Shown here: positions 1-15,192 of the stretch, piece by piece | Layout of the letters: every line of letters starts with the position of its first letter | Position numbering within the stretch: the stretch's first letter is position 1 | Assembly (NCBI RefSeq): GCF_030409305.1 | Contig: NZ_JAUFPQ010000023.1 | Location: 344,734-408,733, forward strand | DNA: 64,000 bases | Direction: 5' to 3' | Source of the DNA: Halomonas maura | GTDB taxonomy: Bacteria > Pseudomonadota > Gammaproteobacteria > Pseudomonadales > Halomonadaceae | Position numbers and translations under genes: made by a program | The notes under the pieces: generated by a model | The model's input: the letters and a program-made list of their open reading frames with translations, nothing else | Told to the model about the DNA's origin: nothing | The model's database searches: none

Positions 1-1150
1 CGGTGACCCTGATCGACCGCGAAGGCCCCGGCGCGGGGGCCTCCGGCAACGCCCAGGGCGCGCTCTACGTCAAGCTCGCCGCCGAGACCAACCTGCAGAG
101 CCGCTGCTACCTGGCCGGCCTGCTGCACAGCCGTCGCTGGCTCGCGACCCTCGACCCCGAGGGCACGCTGTTCACCCCCGGCGGCGTGCTCCAGCTGGCC
201 CCCCACGACCGCGAGGCCCGCCGCCAGGCGCGCTTCCTCGACCACCACCCGCTGCCGGCGAGCGTGGTGCAGGGCGTGTCGGCGGCGCAGGCCAGCGCAC
301 TGGCCGGGGTGGCGATCGATCGCGGCGGCCTCTTCTACCCCCAGGCCGGCTGGGTGCGCCCGGACGTCCTGTGCCGGCGCCTGGCGGCCACGCCCGGGGT
401 GACGTTCCGGCAGGGCGAGGTGCAGGCGCTGGTCCCCACTGCCGGCGGCTGGCGGCTGTCGCTTCCCGGTGAGGCCGCGCTCGAGGTCGACCAGGTGGTC
501 ATCGCCACGGCGGCCCTGGCCAACCGCTTCGCCCAGACCCGCGCCCTGCCGCTGCAGCCGGTGCGCGGCCAGGTGTCGCGCCTGGCTCTGCCCGAGGGCG
601 CTCCCGCGCCGCAGCGGGTGGTGTGCGCCGGCGGCTACGTCGCCCCGCCGCTCGACGGCTGGCTGACCTTCGGCGCGACCTTCGTGCCCAACGAGGCCGA
701 CGGCGCGGTGCGCGAGGCGGATCACGCCGCCAACCTCGAGGAACTGGCGCGGACCCTGCCCGGCTATCCGGCCGCCCTGGCGGCGGCGGGCGTGGACCTC
801 TCCCCGCAGCGCCTGGCGGGCCGCGCCGCGGTAAGGGCCGCCAGCCCCGACAAGACCCCCTACGCCGGACCGGTGCCCGACGCCGCGGCCTGGCAGGCCG
901 ACTATGCGGTGCTGGCCAAGGACGCCAGCCGGGTGCCGGCGCTCGCCGGCCGTCATCATCCCGGGCTGTGGATCAGCGCGGCCCACGGCTCCCGGGGCCT
1001 GGCCAGCGCGCCGCTGGCCGCCGAGCTGATCGCCTCGATGATCTGCGACGAGCCGCTGCCCCTGGAGGCCCCCCTGGCCGACCACCTGCACCCGGGGCGC
1101 CGGCTGATCCGCGACCTGGTACAGGGCAGGTTCGGCGCTGACGGAGGACG

Positions 1151-1154
<4 letters not shown>
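1..1154 (+). CDS. mnmC: MnmC, C-terminal oxidoreductase part (5' end outside window)
   Basis: This is the FAD-dependent oxidoreductase part of the bifunctional tRNA wobble-uridine enzyme MnmC. That domain converts cmnm5(s2)U34 to nm5(s2)U34, and the N-terminal methyltransferase domain then makes mnm5(s2)U. The frame is open from the first bases, so the start and probably the whole methyltransferase domain lie upstream of the window. Visible family marks are the GASGNAQGALY segment near the start, which follows the FAD-binding region, and the HGSRGLASAPLAAEL segment close to the end. The oxidoreductase domain runs to a normal stop. The gene converges with the yheU-like gene, and the two overlap by 4 bases at their stops. 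The family call is firm; the missing 5' part cannot be judged. Confidence 0.93.
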
Positions 1155-3626
<2,472 letters not shown>

Positions 3627-3646
3627 TTACGGCTTAAGGCTTGTCG

Positions 3647-5026
3647 CTAGTTCACCTGATACCGATTCAGACGGTTGCGACGCTCGAACTCCTGCACGCG
3701 CTGTCGCGCGAATTCCACGGTCTGGGCGGTCATCACGCTGAGGTGCTCGTCCTTCAGCTCGCCGCCGAGGTGGCGCACCACGACCATGGCGGTCTCGACC
3801 ATCGCCTCGAAGGCCGCCGAGGTATCGGTGGCGCCGGGCAGCGGCATCAGCAGGGTGACCCCCGGGGTGCGGAAGTCGCCCATGGACTGGATGGGGAAGG
3901 TGCCCGGCTTGACCACGTTGACCATGGAGAACTGCAGGCGGCTCTCGGGATCCTCGGTCTCGAAGCGATGGAAGATGCCCATGTCGCGACCGTAACGCAG
4001 CCCGCAGGCCAGCATCAGGTCGAGCAGGGCCGTGCCGGAGAAGCCTTCCTCGTCCCGGGACATCACGCTGATGACGATGATCTCCTCGGCCTGGCCGAGG
4101 GTCTCCCGGGCATGCTCGGCGGCGACATCGTGGCGCAGCGCCTTCTCGAGCACCGGATGGGCACGCACCACACCCTCCTCGCGCGGCATCTCGGCGGCGG
4201 GCTCGGCCTCGGCGGCCTCCCGTTCGCGGCGCTCGGCCTCGCGGGTGGCCTGTTCCTCGGCCTGCTGGCGACGCCGGGCCTCCTCGCGAGCGGCCTGTTC
4301 GGCCTTCTCCTGCTCACGCCGCGCACGTTCCTGACGCTTGTGGTCGCGACGCTCGTTGAGGGTCTTCTGCAGGGAGGCGCCGAAGCGCTGCACGGAGGAA
4401 CCGACCCGCTTCGAACCGCTCTTCAGGGAATCGCCCATGCCTTCCAGGTCGACCAGGCGATAGTCGTCCTCCTCGCCGTAGCCGTCGTGATCGGCGGGGT
4501 CGGCCACCAGGGGCTCGGCGTGACCGGCCGCCTCGCCGGCCGGGTATCGGGGCGCCTCGGCCCGCTGCCGGGCCGCCGGCCGTTCCTCTGCCGCCGGCCG
4601 TTCCTCTGCCTCGGCGGAGCGGGAAGCCGGCGCGGGGGACTCGGCCCGCGGGGCCTCGACCGGCGCCGGGCGGGACACCGCAGAGCCCTCCGGGCGCTCG
4701 TCACCCTGCTGGCGACGGAATTCCGACAGCACCCGCGAGGGGCCGGGATGCTCCTGTCGCTGCAGCTTGGGCTTGGGTTGCACGTCGCCCTCGGCCGCGG
4801 GCCTGACGACTCGCGCTCCTCCGTTGGGCAACTCCCAGTTGAGCTCGGCCTCACGGGCCGCCGCTTCGGGATCCTCGATGGAGCCCGACGTTTCGTCTCC
4901 GGCATCGTGTCCAGCTGCATCCAGCCGGGGGACACGACGCTGACGCTGCAGGCGACGCACGCCGTCGATGACGATGAGGGTCACCAGCGCCAGTCCCAGA
5001 ATGATCAGCCACTCTCTTAGTTCCAT
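3647..5026 (-). CDS. zipA: Cell division protein ZipA
   Basis: ZipA anchors FtsZ protofilaments to the inner membrane at the division site. The 459-residue protein starts with a single membrane segment (WLIILGLALVTLIVIDGV, about residues 6-23, N-terminus out). A long Pro/Glu/Ala/Arg-rich charged linker follows to about residue 320. The C-terminal FtsZ-binding domain includes the EEIIVISVMSRDEEGFSG and GTFPIQSMGDFRTPG segments. Order and strand (smc-zipA-ligA) match the usual pseudomonad arrangement. A 224-bp gap to smc allows its own promoter. The ATG at 5026 sits directly before the membrane segment and is the natural start. Confidence 0.95.
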   Translation of the reverse strand: MELREWLIILGLALVTLIVIDGVRRLQRQRRVPRLDAAGHDAGDETSGSIEDPEAAAREAELNWELPNGGARVVRPAAEGDVQPKPKLQRQEHPGPSRVLSEFRRQQGDERPEGSAVSRPAPVEAPRAESPAPASRSAEAEERPAAEERPAARQRAEAPRYPAGEAAGHAEPLVADPADHDGYGEEDDYRLVDLEGMGDSLKSGSKRVGSSVQRFGASLQKTLNERRDHKRQERARREQEKAEQAAREEARRRQQAEEQATREAERREREAAEAEPAAEMPREEGVVRAHPVLEKALRHDVAAEHARETLGQAEEIIVISVMSRDEEGFSGTALLDLMLACGLRYGRDMGIFHRFETEDPESRLQFSMVNVVKPGTFPIQSMGDFRTPGVTLLMPLPGATDTSAAFEAMVETAMVVVRHLGGELKDEHLSVMTAQTVEFARQRVQEFERRNRLNRYQVN

Positions 5027-5121
5027 GGGTCGTCATGCCTTTTGCTAAGGCGCCATGCCTAATGGTTGTCCGTGAACAGCATAGCGCGATTGCCCAAAAA
5101 AGGACCACATTTTTTGATTGT

Positions 5122-5150
5122 CAAGACCGAAAATAGCATTTCGGCTCTTG
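5122..5150. other. Imperfect hairpin in the zipA upstream region
   Basis: The sequence forms an 11-bp stem with one bulged base around a 6-base loop (CAAGACCGAAA paired with TTTCGGCTCTTG). It lies between smc and zipA, about 100 bases before the zipA start. No T-run follows on either strand, so it does not look like a standard terminator. It could be a leader structure or an operator; its role is unknown. Confidence 0.4.
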
Positions 5151-5250
5151 ACCGTGCCCTGTGCAATCGCCCTTCGTGAATCCCTTTGCGTACGTGCAAT
5201 GCAGCAACATTGCATCCTTGTTAACCCGTTTGCCGATTCCGTTCAAGCCT

Positions 5251-8745
<3,495 letters not shown>

Positions 8746-9990
8746 TTATTCGACGACCCCGTCGACCACCACCTCGACGGGCTCGCCGTCGGTGGCGCCG
8801 ACCGCCACCGCGTCATGCCGGCCGAACAGGTCGCCGGGCCGGGGACCGGCCTGGCCGCTCTCGGAGACCCGCACCACCAGCCGGGCCCGCTCGACCTGGG
8901 AGAGCCGCGCCATGGGCGCCATGGCATCGCCGTCGTCGAGGGTCAGGGTCAGCGGCAGCTCGCCGACGGTGGTCCGCGCCACTGCCAGCGGCGGCAGCTC
9001 GCCGGCGAGGTCCCGGGCGACCACGAAGACGGCGGTGTCGTCGGCGACCCGGTCGGCCAGTTCCGGCGCCAGGCTGACCCGCACGCGGATGCCGGGGCCT
9101 GCGTCACCGGCCGGGCCGGCCGCCTCGCCGGGCTGGCCGAGGCGCTGCTGGGCGACCCGGATCCCCTGGCGCAGGGCCTCGGCGGAGGCGGGATCGTCCA
9201 TGCCGGCGATGGCCCGCCGCCAGCGGTCGATGGCGGCCTGGTAGTCGCCGTTCTCGAAGGCCTCGATGCCCAGCATGCCGAGCACCGTGGGCTGCCCCGG
9301 ATCGGCGGCCAGGGACTCGTCGACCAGCGCCTGGACGCCCTCGGTCAGCTCGCGGTCGGCGGCGAAGTAGCGCAGCTGGGCCAGCTCGGCGAGCAGCCAG
9401 GGCCGGCGCCCCTCGAGTTCGAGCAGCCGGGCGAGGGCGGCATCGGCCTCGGCGACCCGCCCGCTGTCGCGGTAGAGCGGGAACAGCGCGCGCCAGACGT
9501 TGGGGTTGTCGGGCTGGCGGGCGGCCTGCTCCTCGAGGCGCTGTACCAGCATCGGCAGCGAGGCCTCGGGATCCTCGGCGACCTGCTGCTGGACCCGGTA
9601 CAGCGCCAGGTCGCCCTCGGCGCCCTCCAGGCGATACCAGAGCACGCTCGCCGCCACCAGGGCCACCATCAGCACCGGCACCAGCAGCTTGCCGGCGGCG
9701 GCCGCCTTGAGCGGCGGGCGTTCGAGGGCCGCGGTGTCGTCGAGCAGGCTGCGCTCCAGTTCCAGGCGGTCTTCCTCGAAGCGCGCCGCATCGATGTCGC
9801 CGCGGTCGCGGGCCGCCTCCAGGGAGGCCAGGCGACGCTGGTAGATGGCCACGTTCTGCTCGGCGGTGCGATCCTGGGTCTCGAAGTCGCGCTGGGCGGC
9901 GCGCAGGGCCGCGGCCCGGCGCAGGGGGGCCACCATCAGCCACAGGGCCGGCAGCAGCAGCACGGCGAAGGCGAGCCAAAGCAGGGTCAT
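8746..9990 (-). CDS. ccmI: Cytochrome c maturation protein CcmI
   Basis: CcmI is the apocytochrome c chaperone of System I, which delivers unfolded apocytochrome to the CcmF/H haem ligation complex. The 414-residue protein has an N-terminal membrane segment (LLWLAFAVLLLPALWLMV), a cytoplasmic loop with a coiled-coil-like ERSLLDDTAALE region, and a second membrane segment near residues 103-118 (KLLVPVLMVALVAASVLWYR). A TPR-bearing periplasmic domain follows (PDNPNVWRALFPLYRDSGR and related helices). It overlaps the ccmH stop by 4 bases and abuts smc. This is the full-length fused form, as in Pseudomonas. Confidence 0.93.
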   Translation of the reverse strand: MTLLWLAFAVLLLPALWLMVAPLRRAAALRAAQRDFETQDRTAEQNVAIYQRRLASLEAARDRGDIDAARFEEDRLELERSLLDDTAALERPPLKAAAAGKLLVPVLMVALVAASVLWYRLEGAEGDLALYRVQQQVAEDPEASLPMLVQRLEEQAARQPDNPNVWRALFPLYRDSGRVAEADAALARLLELEGRRPWLLAELAQLRYFAADRELTEGVQALVDESLAADPGQPTVLGMLGIEAFENGDYQAAIDRWRRAIAGMDDPASAEALRQGIRVAQQRLGQPGEAAGPAGDAGPGIRVRVSLAPELADRVADDTAVFVVARDLAGELPPLAVARTTVGELPLTLTLDDGDAMAPMARLSQVERARLVVRVSESGQAGPRPGDLFGRHDAVAVGATDGEPVEVVVDGVVE

Positions 9991-10457
9991 TCGTTCCTCT
10001 CACGGTTGAGCAGGGCGTCCAGCCGGGCGCGCTCGGCGTCGCTCAGGCGACGGGCCGAGGCCTGCCGACGGGAACGCACCATCAGCACCACCACCAGGGC
10101 GCCGATCAGCACCAGGGCCGCGGGCAGCCCCCATAGCAGCAGGGTACGGCCCTCGAGGCGCGGATTGTAGAGCACGTAGTCGCCGAAGCGGCGCACCATG
10201 AAATCGAGGATCTCCTTGTCCGAGCGGCCGTCCTGGAGCTGCTCGTAGACCCGGTCGCGCATGTCGCCGGCGATCGGCGAGTCGGAGTCGCCGATCGCCT
10301 GGTTCTCGCACTTCGGGCAGCGCAGGGTCGCGGTGAGCTCCTGGTAGCGCCGTTCGGTGACGGGATCATCGAACTGGCGGATCTCGATGCTGGCGGACTG
10401 GGCCAGCAGCGGCAGCAGGATCAGGGCGGCCAGCACAACGCGGATCACTCGCGCCAT
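9987..10457 (-). CDS. ccmH: Cytochrome c maturation protein CcmH (short form)
   Basis: CcmH is a periplasmic thiol-oxidoreductase that reduces the apocytochrome haem-binding cysteines before haem attachment. The 156-residue product has a signal peptide ending near QSAS and the redox motif LRCPKCENQ with C47 and C50. A C-terminal membrane anchor follows (LWGLPAALVLIGALVVVLMV). The ATG at 10457 begins MARVIRVV; the longer open frame above it is ccmG sequence in another frame. The gene overlaps ccmG by 13 bases at its start and ccmI by 4 at its end. The C-terminal TPR domain of E. coli CcmH is encoded separately here as CcmI. Confidence 0.94.
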   Translation of the reverse strand: MARVIRVVLAALILLPLLAQSASIEIRQFDDPVTERRYQELTATLRCPKCENQAIGDSDSPIAGDMRDRVYEQLQDGRSDKEILDFMVRRFGDYVLYNPRLEGRTLLLWGLPAALVLIGALVVVLMVRSRRQASARRLSDAERARLDALLNRERNE

Positions 10458-10975
10458 CTTTCCACCTCCGGCACGATCACCTCGCGAACGTCCTCCGGCT
10501 TGATGTAGCCGGTGTGGTGGTAGCGGATCACCCCCTCGGCATCGACCAGGAAGGTTTCCGGGGCCCCGTAGACGCCCAGGTCGAAGCCCAGGGTGCCCTC
10601 GGGGTCGAAGATGTTGACCTCGAAGGGGTTGCCGAACTCGGCCAGGAACTCGCGGCCCTTCTCCCGGGTGTCCTTGTAGTCGACGCCGACCAGGCGCACG
10701 CCGCGGTCGGCGAGATCCAGAAGCTGGGGCATCTCCTGCTTGCAGGTCGGGCACCACTCGCCCCAGACGTTGACCAGGGTCACCTGCCCCTCGAGCAGCG
10801 AGGCGTCGACGGTGCGCTCGGGGTCGGCCAGGGTGGTCAGCTCGAAGGCCGGGAACTCCCGGGCCATCAGCGCCGAGTCCCGCTCGAAGGGGTTCATCGA
10901 CAGCCCCTGGTAGAGGAAGCCGCCCAGCACCAGGAAGCCGACCAGCGGCAGCAGCAGCAAGAGGCGACGCGTCAT
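10445..10975 (-). CDS. ccmG: Thiol:disulfide interchange protein CcmG (DsbE)
   Basis: CcmG is a membrane-anchored periplasmic thioredoxin that passes reductant from CcdA/DsbD to CcmH and apocytochrome c. The 176-residue protein has an N-terminal anchor (LLLLLPLVGFLVLGGFLY) and a thioredoxin fold with the active site WCPTC (C75, C78). The conserved cis-Pro lies in the YGAPETFLVD segment, and GEWCPTC is typical of DsbE. The ATG at 10975 overlaps the ccmF stop by 4 bases. Confidence 0.95.
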   Translation of the reverse strand: MTRRLLLLLPLVGFLVLGGFLYQGLSMNPFERDSALMAREFPAFELTTLADPERTVDASLLEGQVTLVNVWGEWCPTCKQEMPQLLDLADRGVRLVGVDYKDTREKGREFLAEFGNPFEVNIFDPEGTLGFDLGVYGAPETFLVDAEGVIRYHHTGYIKPEDVREVIVPEVERWRE

Positions 10976-12975
10976 GCGGTGGCCTCCTTGCGGGCGGCCG
11001 CGGCGGCCCGTTCGGGATCCCGGGCGGTGGCCGCGCGCCGGTAGCGACGGTCGATCACCGCCAGGATGCCGCCGGCCGCCATCAGCAGCGCCCCCAGCCA
11101 CAGCCAGCGCACGAAGGGCTTGTACTGGAGGCGCATGGCCCAGCTGCCGTCCTCGAGGTCCTCGCCCATGGCGACATAGAGGTCACGGAACAGGCCAGGG
11201 CGCAGGGCGACGTCGGTCATCGGCATGCCGCGGGCGATATACAGGCGCTTCTCCGGGGTCATCACGAAGTGGCGCTGGCTGTCGCCGCGGCGTACCTCGA
11301 TGCGCGCCGCATCGGCGACGTAGTTGGGGCCGCGACGGCTGCCGAGTTCGGTCATGGTGAAGGTGTAGCCGGCCAGTTCGGCGCTGTCGCCCACTGCCAT
11401 GCGCACGTTGCGGTCGACGGCGTAGTTCGACACCACGGTGACACCGACGATGGTGACCGCCAGGCCCAGGTGACCGAGGATCATGCCCCAGTGGGCGAGC
11501 GACAGCCGCTTGAGGCCGGCCAGGCGCGAGTCGGCGTTGCGGCTCTTGTCCCAGAGGTCACGCACCAGCGGCAGCACGACCCACAGCGCCGCCACCAGGC
11601 CCAGCGAGACCCTGAGGTTCCACTCGCCGCCATACAGCAGCGGGGCGACGGCCCCGATGGCCAGCGCCACGGCGCCGGACAGCCAGGCACGGCGCGCCAG
11701 CTCGCGACCCTCCATGCGCTTCCAGTGTGCCAGCGGCCCCAACCCCATGAACAGGCAGAGCACCACCGTCAGGGGCACGAACAGCGCATTGAAGTAGGGC
11801 GGGCCCACGCTGATCTTGCCCAGGTCCATGGCATCGAGCAGCAGCGGGTAGACGGTGCCGAGCAGCACCGTGACCGTCATGATCACCAGCAGGATGTTGT
11901 TGACCAGCAGCAGCGCATCGCGGGACAGCCAGTTGAAGCCCACCCGGTGGCTGACGCGGGGCGCGCGGAGCGCGAACAGCAGCAGCGACAGCCCCACGGT
12001 GATGCCCAGCAGCACCAGGATGAACAGCCCCCGGGCCGGGTCGTTGGCGAAGGCATGCACCGAGGTGAGCACCCCGGAGCGCACCAGGAAGGTGCCCATC
12101 AGCGACAGCGAGAAGGTGGAGATGGCCAGCAACACGGTCCAGCTCTTGAAGGAACCGCGCTTCTCGGTCACCGCCAGGGAGTGGATCAGCGCGGTGCCGG
12201 CCAGCCAGGGCAGCAGGGAGGCGTTTTCCACCGGGTCCCAGAACCACCAGCCGCCCCAGCCCAGCTCGTAGTAGGCCCACCAGCTGCCCAGCGCGATGCC
12301 CACCGTGAGGAAGGCCCAGGCGACATTGGTCCAGGGCCGCGCCCAGCGGGTCCAGGCGGCGTCCAGGCGGCCGCCCAGCAGCGCGGCGATGGCGAAGGCG
12401 AAGACCACCGAGAAGCCGACGTAGCCCATGTAGAGCATCGGCGGGTGGATGATCAGGCCGAAGTCCTGGAGCAGCGGATTGAGGTCGGCGCCGTCGGCCG
12501 GCACGTTGGGCAGCAGCCGCGCGAAGGGATTGGAGGTGATCAGCACGAAGGCCAGAAAGCCCACGCTGACCAGGCCCATCACGCCCAGCACCCGGGCCAG
12601 CATGTCCCGGGGAAGCTCCCGGGAGAAGCGGCTGACGGCGAAGGTCCAGGCGCCGAGGATCAGGCTCCACAGCAGCACCGAGCCCTCGTGGTTGCCCCAC
12701 ACGGCGCTGGCCTTGTAGTACCAGGGCAGCATCGAGTTGGAGTTGTCGGCGACGTTGGCCACGCTGAAGTCGTCCAGCAGGTAGCTGGCCGTCAGGCACA
12801 GGTAGGCGATGACCAGGAACAGGAACTGGCCGGTGGCCATGGGCCGCGCATAGGCCATCCACAGCGGGCGCCGGGTCGCCGCCCCCGCCAGCGGCATGAC
12901 CGCCTGCACCAGCGCCATCAGCAGGGCGAGGATCAGGGCGAAGTGGCCGAGCTCTGGGATCATCTGGATCAGCAT
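10972..12975 (-). CDS. ccmF: Cytochrome c haem lyase subunit CcmF
   Basis: CcmF is the large integral membrane component of the haem ligase. It takes haem from CcmE and attaches it to apocytochrome c with CcmH/I. The 667-residue protein has many membrane spans. The WWD signature of haem-handling proteins is present as WGGWWFWDPVENAS, and further family segments include the WGNHEGSVLLW motif. It is normal length. The ATG at 12975 begins MLIQMIPELGHFAL. It lies 12 bases after ccmE and overlaps ccmG by 4 bases. Confidence 0.97.
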   Translation of the reverse strand: MLIQMIPELGHFALILALLMALVQAVMPLAGAATRRPLWMAYARPMATGQFLFLVIAYLCLTASYLLDDFSVANVADNSNSMLPWYYKASAVWGNHEGSVLLWSLILGAWTFAVSRFSRELPRDMLARVLGVMGLVSVGFLAFVLITSNPFARLLPNVPADGADLNPLLQDFGLIIHPPMLYMGYVGFSVVFAFAIAALLGGRLDAAWTRWARPWTNVAWAFLTVGIALGSWWAYYELGWGGWWFWDPVENASLLPWLAGTALIHSLAVTEKRGSFKSWTVLLAISTFSLSLMGTFLVRSGVLTSVHAFANDPARGLFILVLLGITVGLSLLLFALRAPRVSHRVGFNWLSRDALLLVNNILLVIMTVTVLLGTVYPLLLDAMDLGKISVGPPYFNALFVPLTVVLCLFMGLGPLAHWKRMEGRELARRAWLSGAVALAIGAVAPLLYGGEWNLRVSLGLVAALWVVLPLVRDLWDKSRNADSRLAGLKRLSLAHWGMILGHLGLAVTIVGVTVVSNYAVDRNVRMAVGDSAELAGYTFTMTELGSRRGPNYVADAARIEVRRGDSQRHFVMTPEKRLYIARGMPMTDVALRPGLFRDLYVAMGEDLEDGSWAMRLQYKPFVRWLWLGALLMAAGGILAVIDRRYRRAATARDPERAAAAARKEATA

Positions 12976-12987
12976 GGTGGCTCCGGG

Positions 12988-13500
12988 TCAGTCCTGGCGG
13001 GCGGGGGCCGCCTGGGCGTCCAGCCGCTCCGCCACTTCGGCGGCCTTGGCCTGGTAGTCCTCCGGCGAATAGCCGGCGTCCTCCAGGGCCTGGGCCACCT
13101 CGGGAGGCATGTAGTTCTCGTCGTGCTTGGCCAGCACCTGGTCGGCTCGCAGCCAGCCCTCGGGCTGCAGCTGGCCCACCACCACCACGCCCTGTCCCTC
13201 GCGGAACAGGTCGGGCAGGATGCCGCTGTAGCGCACCCGCACGTCCTCCACGTAGTCGGTCACGGTGAACGTGACGTCGAGGCTCTCCGGGTCGCGGGCC
13301 ACCGAGCCTTCCTTGACCATGCCGCCGGCGCGGATCTGGCGCTCGAGGGGCGCCTCGCCGTCGACGATCTGCACCGGGCTGAAGAACAGGTTGATGTTGC
13401 TGCGCAGGGCGTAGAGGGTCAGGCCCACGGCGATGGTGGCGAGGGTGACCAGGCCCAGGATCACGAACAGTTTCTGCTTGCGTTTAGCTCTCACGGGCAT
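12988..13500 (-). CDS. ccmE: Haem chaperone CcmE
   Basis: CcmE is a periplasmic haem chaperone that binds haem covalently after its release by CcmABCD and hands it to CcmF. The 170-residue protein has an N-terminal anchor ([22 protein letters not shown]), an OB-fold domain and the haem-binding motif LAKHDENY, with His126 as the covalent ligand and Tyr130 nearby. The ATG at 13500 begins [10 protein letters not shown], the usual basic N-terminus; the longer open frame upstream is shadow sequence over ccmD. Its first 17 bases overlap the end of ccmD. Confidence 0.96.
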   Translation of the reverse strand: MPVRAKRKQKLFVILGLVTLATIAVGLTLYALRSNINLFFSPVQIVDGEAPLERQIRAGGMVKEGSVARDPESLDVTFTVTDYVEDVRVRYSGILPDLFREGQGVVVVGQLQPEGWLRADQVLAKHDENYMPPEVAQALEDAGYSPEDYQAKAAEVAERLDAQAAPARQD

Positions 13501-13708
13501 GCCTCTCGTCAGGGGAAACCGGGGCCGACTCGGCCTGGCGCCGTTCGCGCCGCAGCCGCCGGCGCAGGTCGCGCAGCACCTGCCGGCGCTCGGCCCGGGC
13601 ATGCAGCGTCACCCCCAGCAGCAGCGCGACGGTGGCGCCGTAGGCCGCCCATACGTAGGGGCCATGGCCGCCCATGGCGAGGAAGGCGGAAAGCGAGTCG
13701 AAGGCCAT
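13484..13708 (-). CDS. ccmD: Haem exporter subunit CcmD
   Basis: A 74-residue protein between ccmC and ccmE, where CcmD is always found. It has a single membrane segment ([18 protein letters not shown]) preceded by the typical MGGHGPYVW stretch and followed by a strongly basic tail ([17 protein letters not shown]). CcmD helps release holo-CcmE from the CcmABC complex. The ATG at 13708 overlaps the ccmC stop by 1 base. Confidence 0.93.
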   Translation of the reverse strand: MAFDSLSAFLAMGGHGPYVWAAYGATVALLLGVTLHARAERRQVLRDLRRRLRRERRQAESAPVSPDERHARES

Positions 13709-14448
13709 CAGCCGCCCTCCCCGAGCAGCTCGCGGACCCAGCGCTTGGAGGCCTCGCGGCGCAGGATCTCGCTGCGCGTGCGCATCAGGGTCACGGCGAT
13801 GAAGAAGCTGTAGAAGCCCAGCACCATGATCAGCAGCGGCGCCCACATCTCGGTGGGCATCGCCGGCCGCGAGGTGACCGAGAAGGTGGCCGGCTGGTGC
13901 AGGGTATACCACCACTCCACCGAGTACTTGATGATCGGGATGTTGATCACGCCGACCATGGCCAGCACCGAGGCCGCCCGGGAGGCACTGTCGCGGCTGG
14001 TGAAGGCGCCGCGCAGGGCGATCACGCCGATATAGAGGAAGAACAGGATCAGCATCGAGGTCAGGCGGGCATCCCACTGCCACCAGGTGCCCCAGGTGGG
14101 CACGCCCCAGACGGCCCCGGAGAACAGCGCCACGAAGGTCATGCCGGCGCCCAGCGGCGCCATCACCGTCGCGGCCATATCGGCCAGCTTGATCTTCCAG
14201 ACCATGAAGATGAAGCCGGCCGCGGCCATGGCGACGAAGATCGACTGGGCCAGGAAGGCCGCGGGCACGTGGACATAGATGATGCGAAAGCTGTGGCCCT
14301 GCTGGTAGTCGGCCGGGGCGAAGGCCAGGCCCCAGACGCCGCCGACCAGGATCAGCGCCACCGCCACCCCCCAGCACCAGGGCGAGAGCCGGGCGCTGAT
14401 GCCGTAGAACCACTTGGGGGAGCCGAGCTTGTGTATGAACGCCCACAT
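13708..14448 (-). CDS. ccmC: Haem ABC transporter permease CcmC
   Basis: CcmC is a six-span membrane protein that presents haem to CcmE on the periplasmic side. The signature WGTWWQWDARLTS (WWD domain) is present, with conserved His residues in the HSFRIIYVHVP region. I place the start at the ATG at 14448 (MWAFIHKLGSPKW), which gives 246 residues, close to the E. coli length. A TTG at 14466 in frame would overlap the ccmB stop and add six residues. A GAGGAA lies 13 bases upstream of the ATG. Confidence 0.96.
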   Translation of the reverse strand: MWAFIHKLGSPKWFYGISARLSPWCWGVAVALILVGGVWGLAFAPADYQQGHSFRIIYVHVPAAFLAQSIFVAMAAAGFIFMVWKIKLADMAATVMAPLGAGMTFVALFSGAVWGVPTWGTWWQWDARLTSMLILFFLYIGVIALRGAFTSRDSASRAASVLAMVGVINIPIIKYSVEWWYTLHQPATFSVTSRPAMPTEMWAPLLIMVLGFYSFFIAVTLMRTRSEILRREASKRWVRELLGEGG

Positions 14449-14462
14449 GACGTGTCGCTTCC

Positions 14463-15131
14463 TCAACCGTTGATACTGATGCGCAATGACGCCGCGATGG
14501 CCCAGGGCGCGAAGATCAGCGCCACCGCCAGCAGCGCGCCGAGGATGGCCAGGTGGGCCGAGACCCCGGCGCCCAGGATGGCCGCCTGGACGGCCCCAGC
14601 ACCGAAGATCAGCACCGGGATGTACAGCGGCAGCACCAGCAGCGAGATCAGCACCCCGCCCCGCGACAGCCCGACGGTCAGTGCCGCGCCGATGGCGCCG
14701 ATCAGGCTCAGGCTGGCACTGCCCAGCGCCAGGGACACTGCCAGCACCCCGTAGCTGCCCGCCGGCAGCGACAGCATGATGCCGAGCACCGGGGCCATCA
14801 GCGCCAGCGGCAGGCCGGTCAGCAGCCAGTGCACCGCCACCTTGGCCAGCGCCAGGGCCGCCAGCGGCTGGGGCGACAGCAGCAGCTGCTCCAGGGAGCC
14901 GTCCTCGTAGTCGCTGCGGAACAGCCCGTCCAGCGACAGCAGCGCCGCCAGCAGCGCCGCCACCCAGAGCAGCCCCGGGGCGATGGTCGCCAGCAGTTCC
15001 GGATCCGGCGAGATGCCGATCGGGAACAGGGTGATCACCAGGGCGAAGAACACCAGCGGATTGAGCACCTCGCTGCGCCGGCGCAGCATCAGCACGAGAT
15101 CACGTTTCAGGGTCGCCCGAATTGCGACCAT
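14463..15131 (-). CDS. ccmB: Haem exporter permease CcmB
   Basis: CcmB is the permease partner of CcmA in the CcmABCD complex that drives release of haem-loaded CcmE. The 222-residue protein has six hydrophobic segments and typical family patterns (KRDLVLMLRRRSEVLNPLVFF, FRSDYEDGSLEQLLLS, ISLLVLPLYIPVLIFG). The ATG at 15131 begins MVAIRATLKRD; the longer frame upstream overlaps the ccmA spacer and has no family similarity. It is separated from ccmA by 61 bases. Confidence 0.95.
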   Translation of the reverse strand: MVAIRATLKRDLVLMLRRRSEVLNPLVFFALVITLFPIGISPDPELLATIAPGLLWVAALLAALLSLDGLFRSDYEDGSLEQLLLSPQPLAALALAKVAVHWLLTGLPLALMAPVLGIMLSLPAGSYGVLAVSLALGSASLSLIGAIGAALTVGLSRGGVLISLLVLPLYIPVLIFGAGAVQAAILGAGVSAHLAILGALLAVALIFAPWAIAASLRISING

Positions 15132-15192
15132 GGCGCCGCCCTCGGGTTCCCCGGCCAGCGGCAGCGGGCCGTCGCGGCGGGCGGGGCCGGAC